A stretch of 64,000 bases of DNA from Buttiauxella massiliensis (lineage in GTDB: Bacteria > Pseudomonadota > Gammaproteobacteria > Enterobacterales > Enterobacteriaceae). The notes under the pieces were generated by a model, which saw only the letters and a list, made by a program, of their open reading frames with translations, was not told where the DNA came from and made no database searches. The position numbers and the translations under genes were made by a program. How positions within the stretch are numbered: position 1 is the first letter of the stretch; each line of letters opens with the position of its first letter. The stretch is from positions 62,001 through 126,000 of the forward strand of contig NZ_LR722650.1 in the NCBI RefSeq assembly GCF_902500225.1, read 5' to 3'. This document shows positions 20,912-30,222 of this stretch, in pieces.

Positions 20912-21666
20912 GCCTTTATTATCAACTGGAAGGGCGCAGCGGTGCACCGGTCGTAGTGTTGTCGAACTCGCTCGGCACCACGCTTGAAATGTGGCAGCCG
21001 CAAATGACGGCGTTGCTTGAGAACTTTCGCGTGCTGCGTTACGACACGCATGGCCACGGACGTACTACCAAAAACGAGAAAACTACACTGCCACAACTGG
21101 CAGAAGATGTTCTCAGCGTGATGGATGATGCGGGCGTTAAGCAGGCGCATTTCTGCGGGATTTCAATGGGTGGTTTGACTGGTCTTTGGCTGGCGCGTTT
21201 TGCGCCGGAGCGGTTCCTTTCGATAACCGTCGCCAACAGTGCCGCGAAAATCGGTGAGCAAAGTGGCTGGCTGGAACGCGCGCGAACTGTTCGCCACGAA
21301 GGGATGTCGGCGATTGCCAAAAGTGCGCCTTCACGCTGGTTTACTGATGATTTTGTTCACCACCATCATGCGCAAGTCGATGCGTTATGCGCAACCCTGG
21401 CCCAGACCAATCCAGAAGGTTATGCCGCCTGTTGTGAAGCACTGGCAGCCGCGGATTTGCGAGCAGAAATTGGCAATATCACATTACCGATGCAGTTTAT
21501 CGCCGGAGCCAACGACCCGGTTTGCACCGTGGCTGACAGTGAGTTTATGCATCAGCAGGTGCATGGTTCGCATCTTGTCACTATCGAGGCTTCACACCTC
21601 TCCAGCATTGAAGACGCGCACGGTTTCAACATCGCGTTGCTTAACTTTATTCAACAGGGCGACTGA
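20908..21666 (+). CDS. pcaD: 3-Oxoadipate enol-lactonase PcaD
   Basis: The 252-residue alpha/beta hydrolase has nucleophile Ser86 in FCGISMGGLTG, with probable triad partners Asp203 (GANDPVC) and His230 (EASHLSS). The oxyanion region is SNSLGTTLEMW near 20. It opens 3-oxoadipate enol-lactone to 3-oxoadipate. The start overlaps the pcaB stop by four bases (ATGA), so the two genes are coupled. pcaC follows after one base. Confidence 0.95.
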   Translation: MSLYYQLEGRSGAPVVVLSNSLGTTLEMWQPQMTALLENFRVLRYDTHGHGRTTKNEKTTLPQLAEDVLSVMDDAGVKQAHFCGISMGGLTGLWLARFAPERFLSITVANSAAKIGEQSGWLERARTVRHEGMSAIAKSAPSRWFTDDFVHHHHAQVDALCATLAQTNPEGYAACCEALAAADLRAEIGNITLPMQFIAGANDPVCTVADSEFMHQQVHGSHLVTIEASHLSSIEDAHGFNIALLNFIQQGD

Positions 21667-21667
21667 G

Positions 21668-22054
21668 ATGAAGGACGAAGAACATTATCAACGAGGCATG
21701 GAAGTGCGCCGTGCGGTGCTGGGTGATAGCCACGTCGATCGTACATTGTCGCAGCTTACGCCGCTAAATGAGGAGTTTCAGGACTTCATTACTCGTTATG
21801 CCTGGGGCGATATCTGGACGCGTCCGGGGCTTGAACGCCACACACGCAGCATGATAACCATCGCGATGTTAATTGCGCTTAACCGTGAGGCTGAGTTGAA
21901 AATGCACCTGCGAGCGGCGTTTAACAACGGCGTGACGCGTGATGAGCTCAAAGAACTGATTATGCATTCAGCACTGTACTGTGGTTTACCCGCAGCCAAC
22001 GCTACTATGCATCTTGCACAACAGGTGTTTGATGAGATGGATGCTGCTGGTTAA
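21668..22054 (+). CDS. pcaC: 4-Carboxymuconolactone decarboxylase PcaC
   Basis: The 128-residue protein starts at ATG 21668 (MKDEEHYQRGMEVRRAVLG), one base after the pcaD stop. The open frame extends upstream through pcaD, but that part is a shadow of the other frame. The family block DELKELIMHSALYCGLPAANATMH (near 95-118) and WTRPGLERHTRSM are present. It decarboxylates 4-carboxymuconolactone to the enol-lactone used by PcaD. In some bacteria PcaC and PcaD are fused; here they are separate. It is the last gene of the operon, followed by REP elements. Confidence 0.95.
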   Translation: MKDEEHYQRGMEVRRAVLGDSHVDRTLSQLTPLNEEFQDFITRYAWGDIWTRPGLERHTRSMITIAMLIALNREAELKMHLRAAFNNGVTRDELKELIMHSALYCGLPAANATMHLAQQVFDEMDAAG

Positions 22055-22059
22055 TTAAT

Positions 22060-22133
22060 GTCGGATGGCGCTAACGCTTATCCGACCTACGAAAACGGTG
22101 TTGTAGAGTGGATGAGTCGCATGCGCCATCCAC
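22060..22133. repeat. Two REP-type palindromes downstream of pcaC
   Basis: The first (22060-22086) has arms GTCGGAT and ATCCGAC. The second (22108-22133) has arms GTGGAT and ATCCAC. Related copies with the same two arm types occur at 23194, 38002, 38043 and 39922, which marks dispersed extragenic palindromes. They fill the gap between the converging pcaC and pcaQ. Confidence 0.8.
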
Positions 22134-22142
22134 CCTTGTTAC

Positions 22143-23066
22143 TTAACCCGGAATAGATTTCCGAATCGAAGAGAGCAGAATTTGTGCGCCCGCTGAAAGC
22201 GGTTTATCCACGCGAGTCAAAATACCAATCGGTTCACCAGCACCTTGTGTTGCCACCGGCAACGAGGTCAAAGTTCCCTGGCGTAAATCTTCTTTCACCG
22301 CGCCAGATGGCACAAACCAAACGTAGTTATAATCCACGGTTAACTGGCGAGAAAGAGATGCGGAAAGCGTTTCGACGCAGCCTGCAGGCATTTTACAACC
22401 CTGGCTGGAAAGCAGCGATTCAGCATTCTGGCGTGGAATCGTTCCTTTTGGCGACACCACCACCGGCCACTCCATCACGCGGCTAAGTGTGATGTTTTCA
22501 TGCAGTAGCGGGTGCCCAGGACGAACCACCAGTTTTAACGATTCAAGAAATAACAGTTCATAGTTCAGCCCGGTCATCAATTCAGGATCTGACATTCGGC
22601 CAATGCCTAAATCCAGCTCACCCGATTTTAAACCCGACAGCAGCATGGTGTTATTCATGGTGGCGACTTGCAGCGTAACGTCACTTTGCTGCTTGTGAAA
22701 CTGGCCGATAACTTTTGGTAATATGCCCAGAGCTGCTGTTGGCAACGCACCAACACGGATAACCGTAGTACTTTGCCCATCTTTTTGATTAAACGATTGC
22801 CCGGCGTGGTTGAGCGCATCAAGCACCTTTACCGCATGTGTCAGAAACTGCTCACCCATCAGCGTCATTTGTGCGCCAAGACGTCCACGCTCAAATAAAC
22901 GCGTGCCGGTTAGCTGCTCTAATTCATTAAGTGTTTTCGATAATGCAGGCTGGCTAAGATTAAGTGTTTCAGCCGCGCGCCCCAGAGTTCCCTGTTGAGC
23001 GACAGCCACGAAAGTATGAAGATGGCGCAAGCGAATGCGCTGACTAAACAAACCGTTTTTTTCCAT
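22143..23066 (-). CDS. pcaQ: LysR-type regulator PcaQ
   Basis: The 307-residue LysR-family protein has an N-terminal helix-turn-helix (GTLGRAAETLNLSQPALSKTLNELE, near 26-50) and a sensor domain with the PcaQ-like TTVIRVGALPTAALGILPKVIGQFH and FVPSGAVKEDL blocks. PcaQ in rhizobia and other proteobacteria activates protocatechuate genes in response to 3-carboxymuconate and the lactone. It lies 169 bp downstream of pcaG on the same strand. This differs from the common arrangement, in which pcaQ is divergent from the genes it controls. A motif like its binding site overlaps its own start. Confidence 0.85.
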   Translation of the reverse strand: MEKNGLFSQRIRLRHLHTFVAVAQQGTLGRAAETLNLSQPALSKTLNELEQLTGTRLFERGRLGAQMTLMGEQFLTHAVKVLDALNHAGQSFNQKDGQSTTVIRVGALPTAALGILPKVIGQFHKQQSDVTLQVATMNNTMLLSGLKSGELDLGIGRMSDPELMTGLNYELLFLESLKLVVRPGHPLLHENITLSRVMEWPVVVSPKGTIPRQNAESLLSSQGCKMPAGCVETLSASLSRQLTVDYNYVWFVPSGAVKEDLRQGTLTSLPVATQGAGEPIGILTRVDKPLSAGAQILLSSIRKSIPG

Positions 23067-23080
23067 AACCTGATGTTAAA
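23065..23080. promoter_or_regulatory. PcaQ-type motif at the pcaQ start
   Basis: ATAACC-TGAT-GTTAAA nearly fits ATAACC-N4-GGTTAA, the PcaQ site known from rhizobia as I recall it. It begins at the pcaQ start codon, a position that suits autorepression. A related ATAACC element lies upstream of pcaH. Confidence 0.4.
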
Positions 23081-23193
23081 AACAGACCTGTAGCGCTGAC
23101 AAGATAAGTTGTTTGATTTTGATAACTTGCTAGCAAAATTTCATTAACATCGCTCGATATTTTATAACAACAGGTGAGGGTAATGAACGGTAA

Positions 23194-23220
23194 GGTGGAT
23201 AACCGCAAGCGTCATCCACC
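23194..23220. repeat. REP-type palindrome between pcaG and pcaQ
   Basis: The arms GGTGGAT and ATCCACC surround a 13-bp loop. It is the same type as copies at 22108 and 38043. A short T-rich stretch follows on the plus strand. Confidence 0.75.
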
Positions 23221-23235
23221 CTTTTTCATCTGAGC

Positions 23236-23855
23236 TTACACGTCAAAAAACACCGTTTCCTTTTCACCCTGAAGATAAATATCGAAGGTATAAACCACCT
23301 CAGAGCCGCGCTGCTCGCGCTTACCCATCAAGGTATTGCGGCGTACTTCCCATTCAATAAGATTCAACACCGGGTCAGTTTCGTTCGCCGCTTGCTCGTC
23401 GGAAAAATACATCCGCGTATTCAGGCCAATGTTAATCCCGCGCGCCACAATCCACAGGTTGAGATGCGGAGCCATTAACCGCCCGTCGCGCCCGACAACC
23501 GCACCGGGTTTGATGGTGTCAAAACGCCACACGCCGCTGTCGAAATCTGAACAGGTGCGCCCCCAGCCACGGAAGTCGTCATCCAGCTTTTTATCCGTTT
23601 GCTGGTCGGCAGGGTGGTTGTAACGCCCGGCGGCATTGGCTTGCCACACTTCCAGTAATACGTCGCGCACTGGCGTGCCGGAGCCGTCGAACACCCGGCC
23701 TTCAACGGCAATGCGCTCGCCCTGAGTGTGGGAGTTTGTTAATACATGACTAAAGTTCTTCTCGAAAATATTAAACCCGGCGGCTTGTGGCGCGAGGCCA
23801 ATATGCACATACGGGCCAGCGGTTTGCGAGGCAGTTTCAGATAAGTAATCTTTCA

Positions 23856-23856
<1 letters not shown>
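23236..23856 (-). CDS. pcaG: Protocatechuate 3,4-dioxygenase alpha subunit PcaG
   Basis: The ATG at 23856 overlaps the pcaH stop (ATGA) and gives 206 residues; a GTG just before it is an alternative. The beta-sandwich intradiol dioxygenase fold is indicated by TQGERIAVEGRVFDGSGTPVRDVLLEVWQANAAGRYNHP (near 45-85) and RFDTIKPGAV. As in other alpha subunits it lacks the full set of iron ligands; PcaH supplies these. The enzyme opens the ring of protocatechuate to 3-carboxy-cis,cis-muconate. Confidence 0.95.
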
Positions 23857-24659
<803 letters not shown>

Positions 24660-24706
24660 TCAGTTAATGGTTTGTTAAATTAAAGTGAATTTAAAGGCTG
24701 ATTTAC

Positions 24707-24722
24707 ATAACCTGTAGCTATG
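24707..24722 (-). promoter_or_regulatory. PcaQ-like half motif upstream of pcaH
   Basis: ATAACC-TGTA-GCTATG shares its first half and spacer start (ATAACCTG) with the motif at the pcaQ start. It lies about 115 bp before the pcaH start, in the divergent region with ydcJ. The second half is degenerate. Confidence 0.3.
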
Positions 24723-24846
24723 AAAATCCCGATAAATATTACTTATAATCTATGGCTGTATAGTCGATCACAAAACGAAAATTCTTAGCCCAAAACCTCC
24801 GCGCGACATTCTACTCTTTGAGCAATATTCACAGGAGTACGACATT

Positions 24847-26190
24847 ATGGCGAACAACATCACGGCTGATGATATTCGGGAAAAATTTTCGCACGCAATG
24901 TCGGCGATGTACCAGCAAGAAGTACCTCAATACGGAACCTTGTTAGAGTTAGTCGCTGACGTAAATCTGGCGGTGTTGGAAAATAACCCCGATCTGCAAC
25001 AGCAATTAGAAAATGCCGATGAACTGGCGCGCCTGAATGTGGAGCGCCACGGCGCAATACGGGTGGGTAAAGCGGAAGAACTGGCAACCTTACGGCGTAT
25101 TTTTGCGGTAATGGGGATGTATCCAGTCGGCTATTACGACCTTTCGCAGGCGGGCGTACCGGTGCATTCCACTGCGTTTCGTCCAATTGATGATGCGGCT
25201 TTGGCGCGAAATCCGTTTCGTATTTTCACCTCGTTGCTACGCCTTGAGCTGATTGACGATGCTGAACTGCGTAAAACTGCGGCTGCTATTCTCGCAGAAC
25301 GTGACATTTTCACCTCTCGTTGCCGGGCATTACTGGATATTTACGACCAGCAGGGCGTATTTAGCGAAGAGCAGGCCGACGAGTTTGTGAGTCAGGCGCT
25401 GGAAACCTTCCGTTGGCACAGTCATGCCACGGTCGATGCGCAAACTTACCAGGCATTCCACCAGCAGCATCGCCTGATTGCCGACGTCGTCTGTTTCCGT
25501 GGCTGCCATATTAATCATCTGACTCCACGCACGTTAGATATCGACCGCGTTCAGGCATTGATGCCTGAATATGGCATTGCGCCAAAAGCAATTATCGAAG
25601 GCCCACCACGCCGCACATTCCCAATCTTGCTGCGCCAGACCAGCTTTAAAGCGCTGGAAGAACCTATTATTTTCGCCGGTGTGCATCACGGCACACATAC
25701 TGCCCGTTTCGGGGAAATTGAGCAGCGGGGTGTAGCGTTAACGCCAAAAGGGCGTGCGTTATACGATGAGTTGCTAAATGAAGCCGGTAATGGGCAGGAT
25801 AATTTCAGCCATCAGCAGCATTTGCAGGAAGTATTCAGCCGCTTGCCCGATAGTGAAACACTAATGCGCTGCCAGGATCTGGCTTACTTCCGCTACCGTT
25901 TAACCCCTGTGGGCGAGATGCATCGCCAGGCGATCAAACCAGGTGATGACCCGCAGTCGCTGATTGAACGGGGTTGGTTGGTGGCGCAGCCGATTATTTA
26001 TGAAGATTTCCTCCCGGTTAGTGCTGCGGGAATTTTCCAGTCGAATCTGGGGAGTGAAGGCGGGGCGCGCAGCCACGGTCACTCCAGCCGCCAGGAGTTT
26101 GAACAAGCGCTCGGTGCACCGGTTGCAAATGAGTTTGAGTTATACCAACAGGCTACAGATCGCAGTAAAAAGCGCTGCGGGTTGCTGTAG
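24847..26190 (+). CDS. ydcJ: YdcJ/HglS-type 2-oxoadipate dioxygenase/decarboxylase (DUF1338)
   Basis: The 447-residue protein equals E. coli YdcJ in length. Conserved metal-site motifs are VERHGAIR (His68), GCHINHLTPRTLDID (His221/His224) and FGEIEQRG (Glu290/Glu292). They fit the His/His/Glu iron site of HglS, which converts 2-oxoadipate to 2-hydroxyglutarate in Pseudomonas lysine catabolism. AGGAG precedes the ATG. Its nearness to the pca genes looks accidental, since in E. coli it sits next to opgD without them. Activity of the enterobacterial homologue is inferred. Confidence 0.92.
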   Translation: MANNITADDIREKFSHAMSAMYQQEVPQYGTLLELVADVNLAVLENNPDLQQQLENADELARLNVERHGAIRVGKAEELATLRRIFAVMGMYPVGYYDLSQAGVPVHSTAFRPIDDAALARNPFRIFTSLLRLELIDDAELRKTAAAILAERDIFTSRCRALLDIYDQQGVFSEEQADEFVSQALETFRWHSHATVDAQTYQAFHQQHRLIADVVCFRGCHINHLTPRTLDIDRVQALMPEYGIAPKAIIEGPPRRTFPILLRQTSFKALEEPIIFAGVHHGTHTARFGEIEQRGVALTPKGRALYDELLNEAGNGQDNFSHQQHLQEVFSRLPDSETLMRCQDLAYFRYRLTPVGEMHRQAIKPGDDPQSLIERGWLVAQPIIYEDFLPVSAAGIFQSNLGSEGGARSHGHSSRQEFEQALGAPVANEFELYQQATDRSKKRCGLL

Positions 26191-26291
26191 CGACGTCAAA
26201 ACTTTAGAGAAAGGTCGGTATTGTGCGCAATGCCGACCACTCCGTCAGAGATCTTCCATTTAGACTGCCAATCAACAGTGTAGATACATTG

Positions 26292-26339
26292 TTGACACAT
26301 TAGGTTGGCTGAATTACTGTTGCTACAAACGTATCAACA
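26292..26339 (+). promoter_or_regulatory. mazEF promoter and operator
   Basis: TTGACA (26292-26297) and TACTGT (26315-26320) are 17 bp apart. An inverted repeat with arms TGTTGCTAC and GTATCAACA (26318-26339) overlaps the -10 box and the start point. It ends 13 bp before mazE. This is a likely site for autorepression by the MazEF complex. Confidence 0.6.
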
Positions 26340-26352
26340 AAGGAATTCTCGC

Positions 26353-26598
26353 ATGGCACAATCTGTCGTCAAAAAATGGGGTAATAGCCCTTCAGTTCGC
26401 ATTCCCGCCGCTATCATGCAGGCCGCTAGTTTGAATGTTGATGATACGGTGGATATTGCCGTAGAAGATGGTCGTATCATTATTGTTCCGGTGAGAGCGA
26501 AAGCCTATTCGCTGGATGCGTTGTTAGCCGGAATTACCCCGGAAAATCAGCATGAGAAAGCGGAGTTTGGCGCACCGGTTGGCAAGGAAATGCTCTGA
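26353..26598 (+). CDS. mazE: MazE-type antitoxin (AbrB/SpoVT fold)
   Basis: The 81-residue protein from ATG 26353 follows AAAGGA. The N-terminal swapped-hairpin DNA-binding domain is clear: VVKKWGNSPSVRIPAAIMQAASLNVDDTVDIAVEDGRIIIVPV. The C-terminal tail (LDALLAGITPENQHEKAEFGAPVG) is the acidic toxin-binding segment. A longer upstream start is rejected because it covers the promoter. The stop overlaps the mazF start by one base. The pair sits at the left edge of the segment absent from the E. coli order. Confidence 0.93.
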   Translation: MAQSVVKKWGNSPSVRIPAAIMQAASLNVDDTVDIAVEDGRIIIVPVRAKAYSLDALLAGITPENQHEKAEFGAPVGKEML

Positions 26599-26930
26599 TG
26601 GTTTCTCGCTATGTACCAGATGCAGGCGATTTAATCTGGATTAATTTTGACCCTGTTGAAGGGCATGAACAAGGGGGGCATCGTCCGGCGGTTGTACTTA
26701 GCCCGTTTGCTTATAACAACAAAACGGGGCTGTTGCTGTGTGTGCCTTGCACCACAAAAGCAAAGGGATATCCTTTTGAGGTCGAAATAACCGAGAGCCG
26801 GGAAGGCGTCGCACTAGCAGATCAAGTCACCTGCGTGGACTGGAGAGCGCGAAAAGTCGAGAAGAAAAGTAAAGTTAACGCCACAGAACTGGCTGATATC
26901 CGGGCGAAAGCAAAAGCGTTGATCGGGTGA
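26598..26930 (+). CDS. mazF: MazF-type endoribonuclease toxin
   Basis: The 110-residue PemK/MazF protein has DLIWINFDPVEGHEQGGHRPAVVLSPFAYN (residues 11-40) with the conserved catalytic region, LLLCVPCTTKAKGYPFEV, and DQVTCVDWRARKVEK. MazF toxins cut mRNA at short motifs. No disrupting change is seen, so the pair looks functional. A hairpin follows directly. Confidence 0.94.
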   Translation: MVSRYVPDAGDLIWINFDPVEGHEQGGHRPAVVLSPFAYNNKTGLLLCVPCTTKAKGYPFEVEITESREGVALADQVTCVDWRARKVEKKSKVNATELADIRAKAKALIG

Positions 26931-26936
26931 TATCGA

Positions 26937-26964
26937 AAATGGCCTCCCGTCACGGTGGCCATTT
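26937..26964. terminator. Hairpin after mazF
   Basis: The arms AAATGGCC and GGCCATTT surround a 12-bp loop, starting 6 bp after the mazF stop. A second hairpin (26988-27008, AGGGCCGCA/TGCGGCCCT) lies between it and the end of afuC. Neither has a long T run, so termination strength is uncertain. Confidence 0.5.
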
Positions 26965-27013
26965 CAGAACAGCTTGTCATCAGTCGCAGGGCCGCATTGT
27001 GCGGCCCTTATGT

Positions 27014-28063
27014 TTACGCCGCATCAGCCAGCATAAACATGCCGTACGGATGGATCTCCAGATAATAATTGTCACCAACGTCAGGCTGTAAGCGTGTTGC
27101 ATTCACCTGCAATAACAGCGACTGCCCATGCCACTCCACGGTCACTTCATATTGCGGCCCCATATACGCCACGTGGCGTACCACGCAACGCTGGCTTTCG
27201 TCGCCGTGTTCACTCAGCGTTATCGCTTCCGGACGCACGCCAACCGTGCCTTCCGCCTGCGTGATGATCAACTGCGGCGGGCGTGGTAAACGATAGCCAT
27301 GGATCTCAACGAAATCGCTGCCAAAACGCGCCGGGAAGACGTTTGCATCACCCATAAAGCTCGCCATAAAGCGAGAGGCGGGCTGGCGATACAGCGTTTG
27401 CGGGCTGCCAATCTGCATGATTTCACCTTTGTTCATCACCAGTACCGTATCCGACACGGCAAACGCTTCACTCTGATCGTGAGTAACGTACAGCGACGTG
27501 ATGTTGAACTGCTTTTGTAGCTCGCGGATTTTGTCACGCATGCTGCGGCGCAGGTTGGCATCAAGGTTACTGAGCGGCTCATCAAACAGCAGCACTTTCG
27601 GTTTCAGGATCAGTGCACGCGCCAGCGCCACACGTTGCTGCTGGCCGCCGGAGATCTGGTCAACAAAACGGTCTTCGAAACCCTCTAAATCGACCATCGC
27701 CAGCGCTTCTTTCACGCGTGTTTTAATTTCCCCACGCGAGGTGCCGAGCATTTTCAGTCCGTAACCGACGTTATCGCCCAGCGACATATGTGGGAACAGG
27801 GCGTAGGACTGGAACACCATGCAGATGTCACGCTGTTGAATGGAACGGTGTGTCACATCTTCGCCATCAATAAAAATCTGCCCTTCAGTGGGTTTTTCAA
27901 GCCCGGCAACCAGGCGCAGAACCGTGGTTTTCCCGCAGCCGGATGGCCCAAGCAGGGTTACCATTTCCCCTTTAGGGATTGCCAGATTAATGCCTGCAAT
28001 GACGGTGTTATTACCAAACCGCTTCGTGACATTGCGCAGTTCTACAAAATGAGGTTGTGTCAT
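27014..28063 (-). CDS. afuC: AfuC, ATPase of a sugar-phosphate/iron-type ABC importer
   Basis: The 349-residue ABC ATPase has Walker [10 protein letters not shown] (39-47), signature SGGQQQR (138-144), Walker [13 protein letters not shown] (157-168) and the switch His in [13 protein letters not shown]-terminal TOBE-like domain lies beyond 235. It closely fits the AfuC/FbpC group, once annotated as ferric importers. AfuABC was later shown in Actinobacillus and enteric pathogens to import sugar phosphates. It is the last gene of the minus-strand operon, 14 bp after afuB. Confidence 0.88.
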   Translation of the reverse strand: MTQPHFVELRNVTKRFGNNTVIAGINLAIPKGEMVTLLGPSGCGKTTVLRLVAGLEKPTEGQIFIDGEDVTHRSIQQRDICMVFQSYALFPHMSLGDNVGYGLKMLGTSRGEIKTRVKEALAMVDLEGFEDRFVDQISGGQQQRVALARALILKPKVLLFDEPLSNLDANLRRSMRDKIRELQKQFNITSLYVTHDQSEAFAVSDTVLVMNKGEIMQIGSPQTLYRQPASRFMASFMGDANVFPARFGSDFVEIHGYRLPRPPQLIITQAEGTVGVRPEAITLSEHGDESQRCVVRHVAYMGPQYEVTVEWHGQSLLLQVNATRLQPDVGDNYYLEIHPYGMFMLADAA

Positions 28064-28077
28064 GTGTTACTCCATAA

Positions 28078-30156
28078 TCACGCGTTGGTTTTGGCTTTTG
28101 AACGCGAAATGCGCGCTTCACCAATCAGCCAGTCAAAAATGAAAATGATGGTCAGCATTACGACGATAAGTATCGAGCCGTAGGCTATCGCCACCCCGTA
28201 TTCGCCATCTTCCACGCGGTTAAGAATGTAGGCGGTTGCCACACGGGTATCCGGTGTGACGAGGAAGACAATCGCGCTGACGGTCGTAATGGCACGCACA
28301 AAGCTGTAAATCAGCGCGGATAGAATCGCCGGGCGTAGCAATGGCAGCAGGATGTTGATAATGGTGCGCATCGAACCGGCACGCAGGCTAAGCGAGGCCT
28401 CGTCGAGCGATTTGTCGATTTGCCCAAGCCCGGCAATACCGGCACGAATACCCACCGGCACGTTACGCATCACCATCGACATAATCACAATCGCGGCGGT
28501 GCCCGTCAGGTAAACCGGCGCACTGTTAAACGCCAGGATGTAGGACACGCCCGCTACGGTGCCAGGTACTGCAAAGCACAGCATGGTGGTGAACTCGATG
28601 GTCTTTTTGCCACGGAACTGCTGGCGCACCACAACCCAGGCAATCAGTAAGCCGAAGAAGGCGGTGATCGGTGCGGCAATTCCGGCGTACAGCAGTGTGT
28701 CGAGCAGTGAAGGCCACGCGCCATCGCTCATTCCCTGGCCGAAGAGCTTGATGAAGTTATCGAACGTCAGCGTGTAATCCACGCCCCAGTTGACGGTGAA
28801 ACTACCGTAGAAAATGCTGCCGTAAAGCAGGGCGTTAAAGGCAATCCACACCGCTAATAACGCAACAACAGCCCACACCAGCGTCACTGGTAGCGGCTGT
28901 ACGTCGCCTCGGTTCGATTTACCGGAAACGGTGACGTAGGAGCGTTTTCCAATCCACATATACTGAATGCAGAACACAAGCAGTGAGAAGACCAGCAAGA
29001 ATGCGCCGAGTGTGCTGGCGGCCTGGTAATCAAGCTGCGAACCGGTGATGTAGAAATAGATTTGTGTGGCGAGCACGTCGAAGTTACCGCCAAGTACCAG
29101 CGGGTTACTGAAGTCCGCCAGCGATTGCACAATCACAATCAAGAAGGCGTTAGCCAGCGCTGGTTTCAGCAGCGGTAAAAACACCCCTTTAAAGGTCTTC
29201 CAGCGCGTAGCACGTAGAGTATAAGAGGCTTCTTCCAGCGACGGGTGAATGGTTTTAATCGCGCCATCGAGGATCATAAATGCCATCGGCGTAAATGCTA
29301 AAACTTGCGCCAGCCAGATACCGGTAAAACCGTACAGCCAGTTGGTGTTGGTCAGTCCGAACCAGTCGACCATCAACTCGGTGATATACCCCGAACGGCC
29401 CATCATCAGGGTGACGCCAAGGCCAACCACAAACGGCGGCGTGACAATCGGCAGAATCGAGAAAATGCGGCCAATAATAGCGCTACGTTTGGCGATGCGC
29501 GTGGTGTAAATCGCCAGCACCAGGCCAAAGAAGGTACAGCCAATTCCCACCGCAATCGATAGCGCGATTGAGTTGATAATTACCTGGATGATATGCGCCT
29601 GGCTGAGAACCGCCATAAACGCCAGCGGTGCAAACTCCCCGGCATCATTGGTAAACATCGGAATAAAAATCGCGATGCTCGGCCAGACAATAAACACACC
29701 AATCAGTGCGATAATTGTGACCAGCGAACCAATCACAAAGCTGTCGCCACCGAGCCATTCGAGGCGGGTCAGGGCGAGAGTAATCACCATGCCGAGGGCG
29801 ATAAACAGCACAATAGTAGCGTAACCCATTCCACGCTCGGTAAGGGTTGCACTGACTACCACGAAGGCCATGCAAAAGAGTGCCCAGCCTGCGTCGAAAT
29901 AGTGACGCTGGCGCTTTTCTGGCCCGAGTTCGTTGAACGGGCGCAGCAGTAACAGCGACGGCAAAACGTACCACAACAGGCTGATATTGATGCCCGACCA
30001 GCTATAAGCGTCGAGCAGTTCATCGCTGGTCGATTCAAACAGGCCGTAATCGAGGCTCCAGCTAGGCAGCAGGGCAAACGCCAGCCAGCACAGCGCCACC
30101 CACCAGAGAATAGCGTCCCGCTTTCGCGTAGGTCGCAAAAGTAAAGTTTCAGACAT
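28078..30156 (-). CDS. afuB: AfuB, fused two-domain ABC permease
   Basis: The ATG at 30156 (MSETLLLRPTRKRD), after GAGG, gives 692 residues; a TTG further upstream is less likely. This is a double-length permease with two homologous halves. The inner-membrane loop EAA motifs are LEEASYTLRATRWKTFKGVFLPLL in the first half and LDEASLSLRAGSMRTIINILLPLL in the second. About a dozen or more membrane helices are visible. Such fused permeases are typical of AfuB/FbpB. It lies 66 bp after afuA. Confidence 0.88.
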   Translation of the reverse strand: MSETLLLRPTRKRDAILWWVALCWLAFALLPSWSLDYGLFESTSDELLDAYSWSGINISLLWYVLPSLLLLRPFNELGPEKRQRHYFDAGWALFCMAFVVVSATLTERGMGYATIVLFIALGMVITLALTRLEWLGGDSFVIGSLVTIIALIGVFIVWPSIAIFIPMFTNDAGEFAPLAFMAVLSQAHIIQVIINSIALSIAVGIGCTFFGLVLAIYTTRIAKRSAIIGRIFSILPIVTPPFVVGLGVTLMMGRSGYITELMVDWFGLTNTNWLYGFTGIWLAQVLAFTPMAFMILDGAIKTIHPSLEEASYTLRATRWKTFKGVFLPLLKPALANAFLIVIVQSLADFSNPLVLGGNFDVLATQIYFYITGSQLDYQAASTLGAFLLVFSLLVFCIQYMWIGKRSYVTVSGKSNRGDVQPLPVTLVWAVVALLAVWIAFNALLYGSIFYGSFTVNWGVDYTLTFDNFIKLFGQGMSDGAWPSLLDTLLYAGIAAPITAFFGLLIAWVVVRQQFRGKKTIEFTTMLCFAVPGTVAGVSYILAFNSAPVYLTGTAAIVIMSMVMRNVPVGIRAGIAGLGQIDKSLDEASLSLRAGSMRTIINILLPLLRPAILSALIYSFVRAITTVSAIVFLVTPDTRVATAYILNRVEDGEYGVAIAYGSILIVVMLTIIFIFDWLIGEARISRSKAKTNA

Positions 30157-30222
30157 AAGTGCCTCATCGGCCAAAAGAAAAGGAGGGGAGCAGGTGACGT
30201 GACGCTGTCACCTGCTAACGGG

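Noticed and set aside
21239-21667. Long upstream extension of the pcaC frame
   Set aside because: It is the shadow of pcaD in another frame; PcaC proteins start at the ATG at 21668.
24847-26190. ydcJ as part of the protocatechuate pathway because of its position and oxoadipate chemistry
   Set aside because: Its substrate is 2-oxoadipate, not 3-oxoadipate, and the gene is present in E. coli without pca genes.
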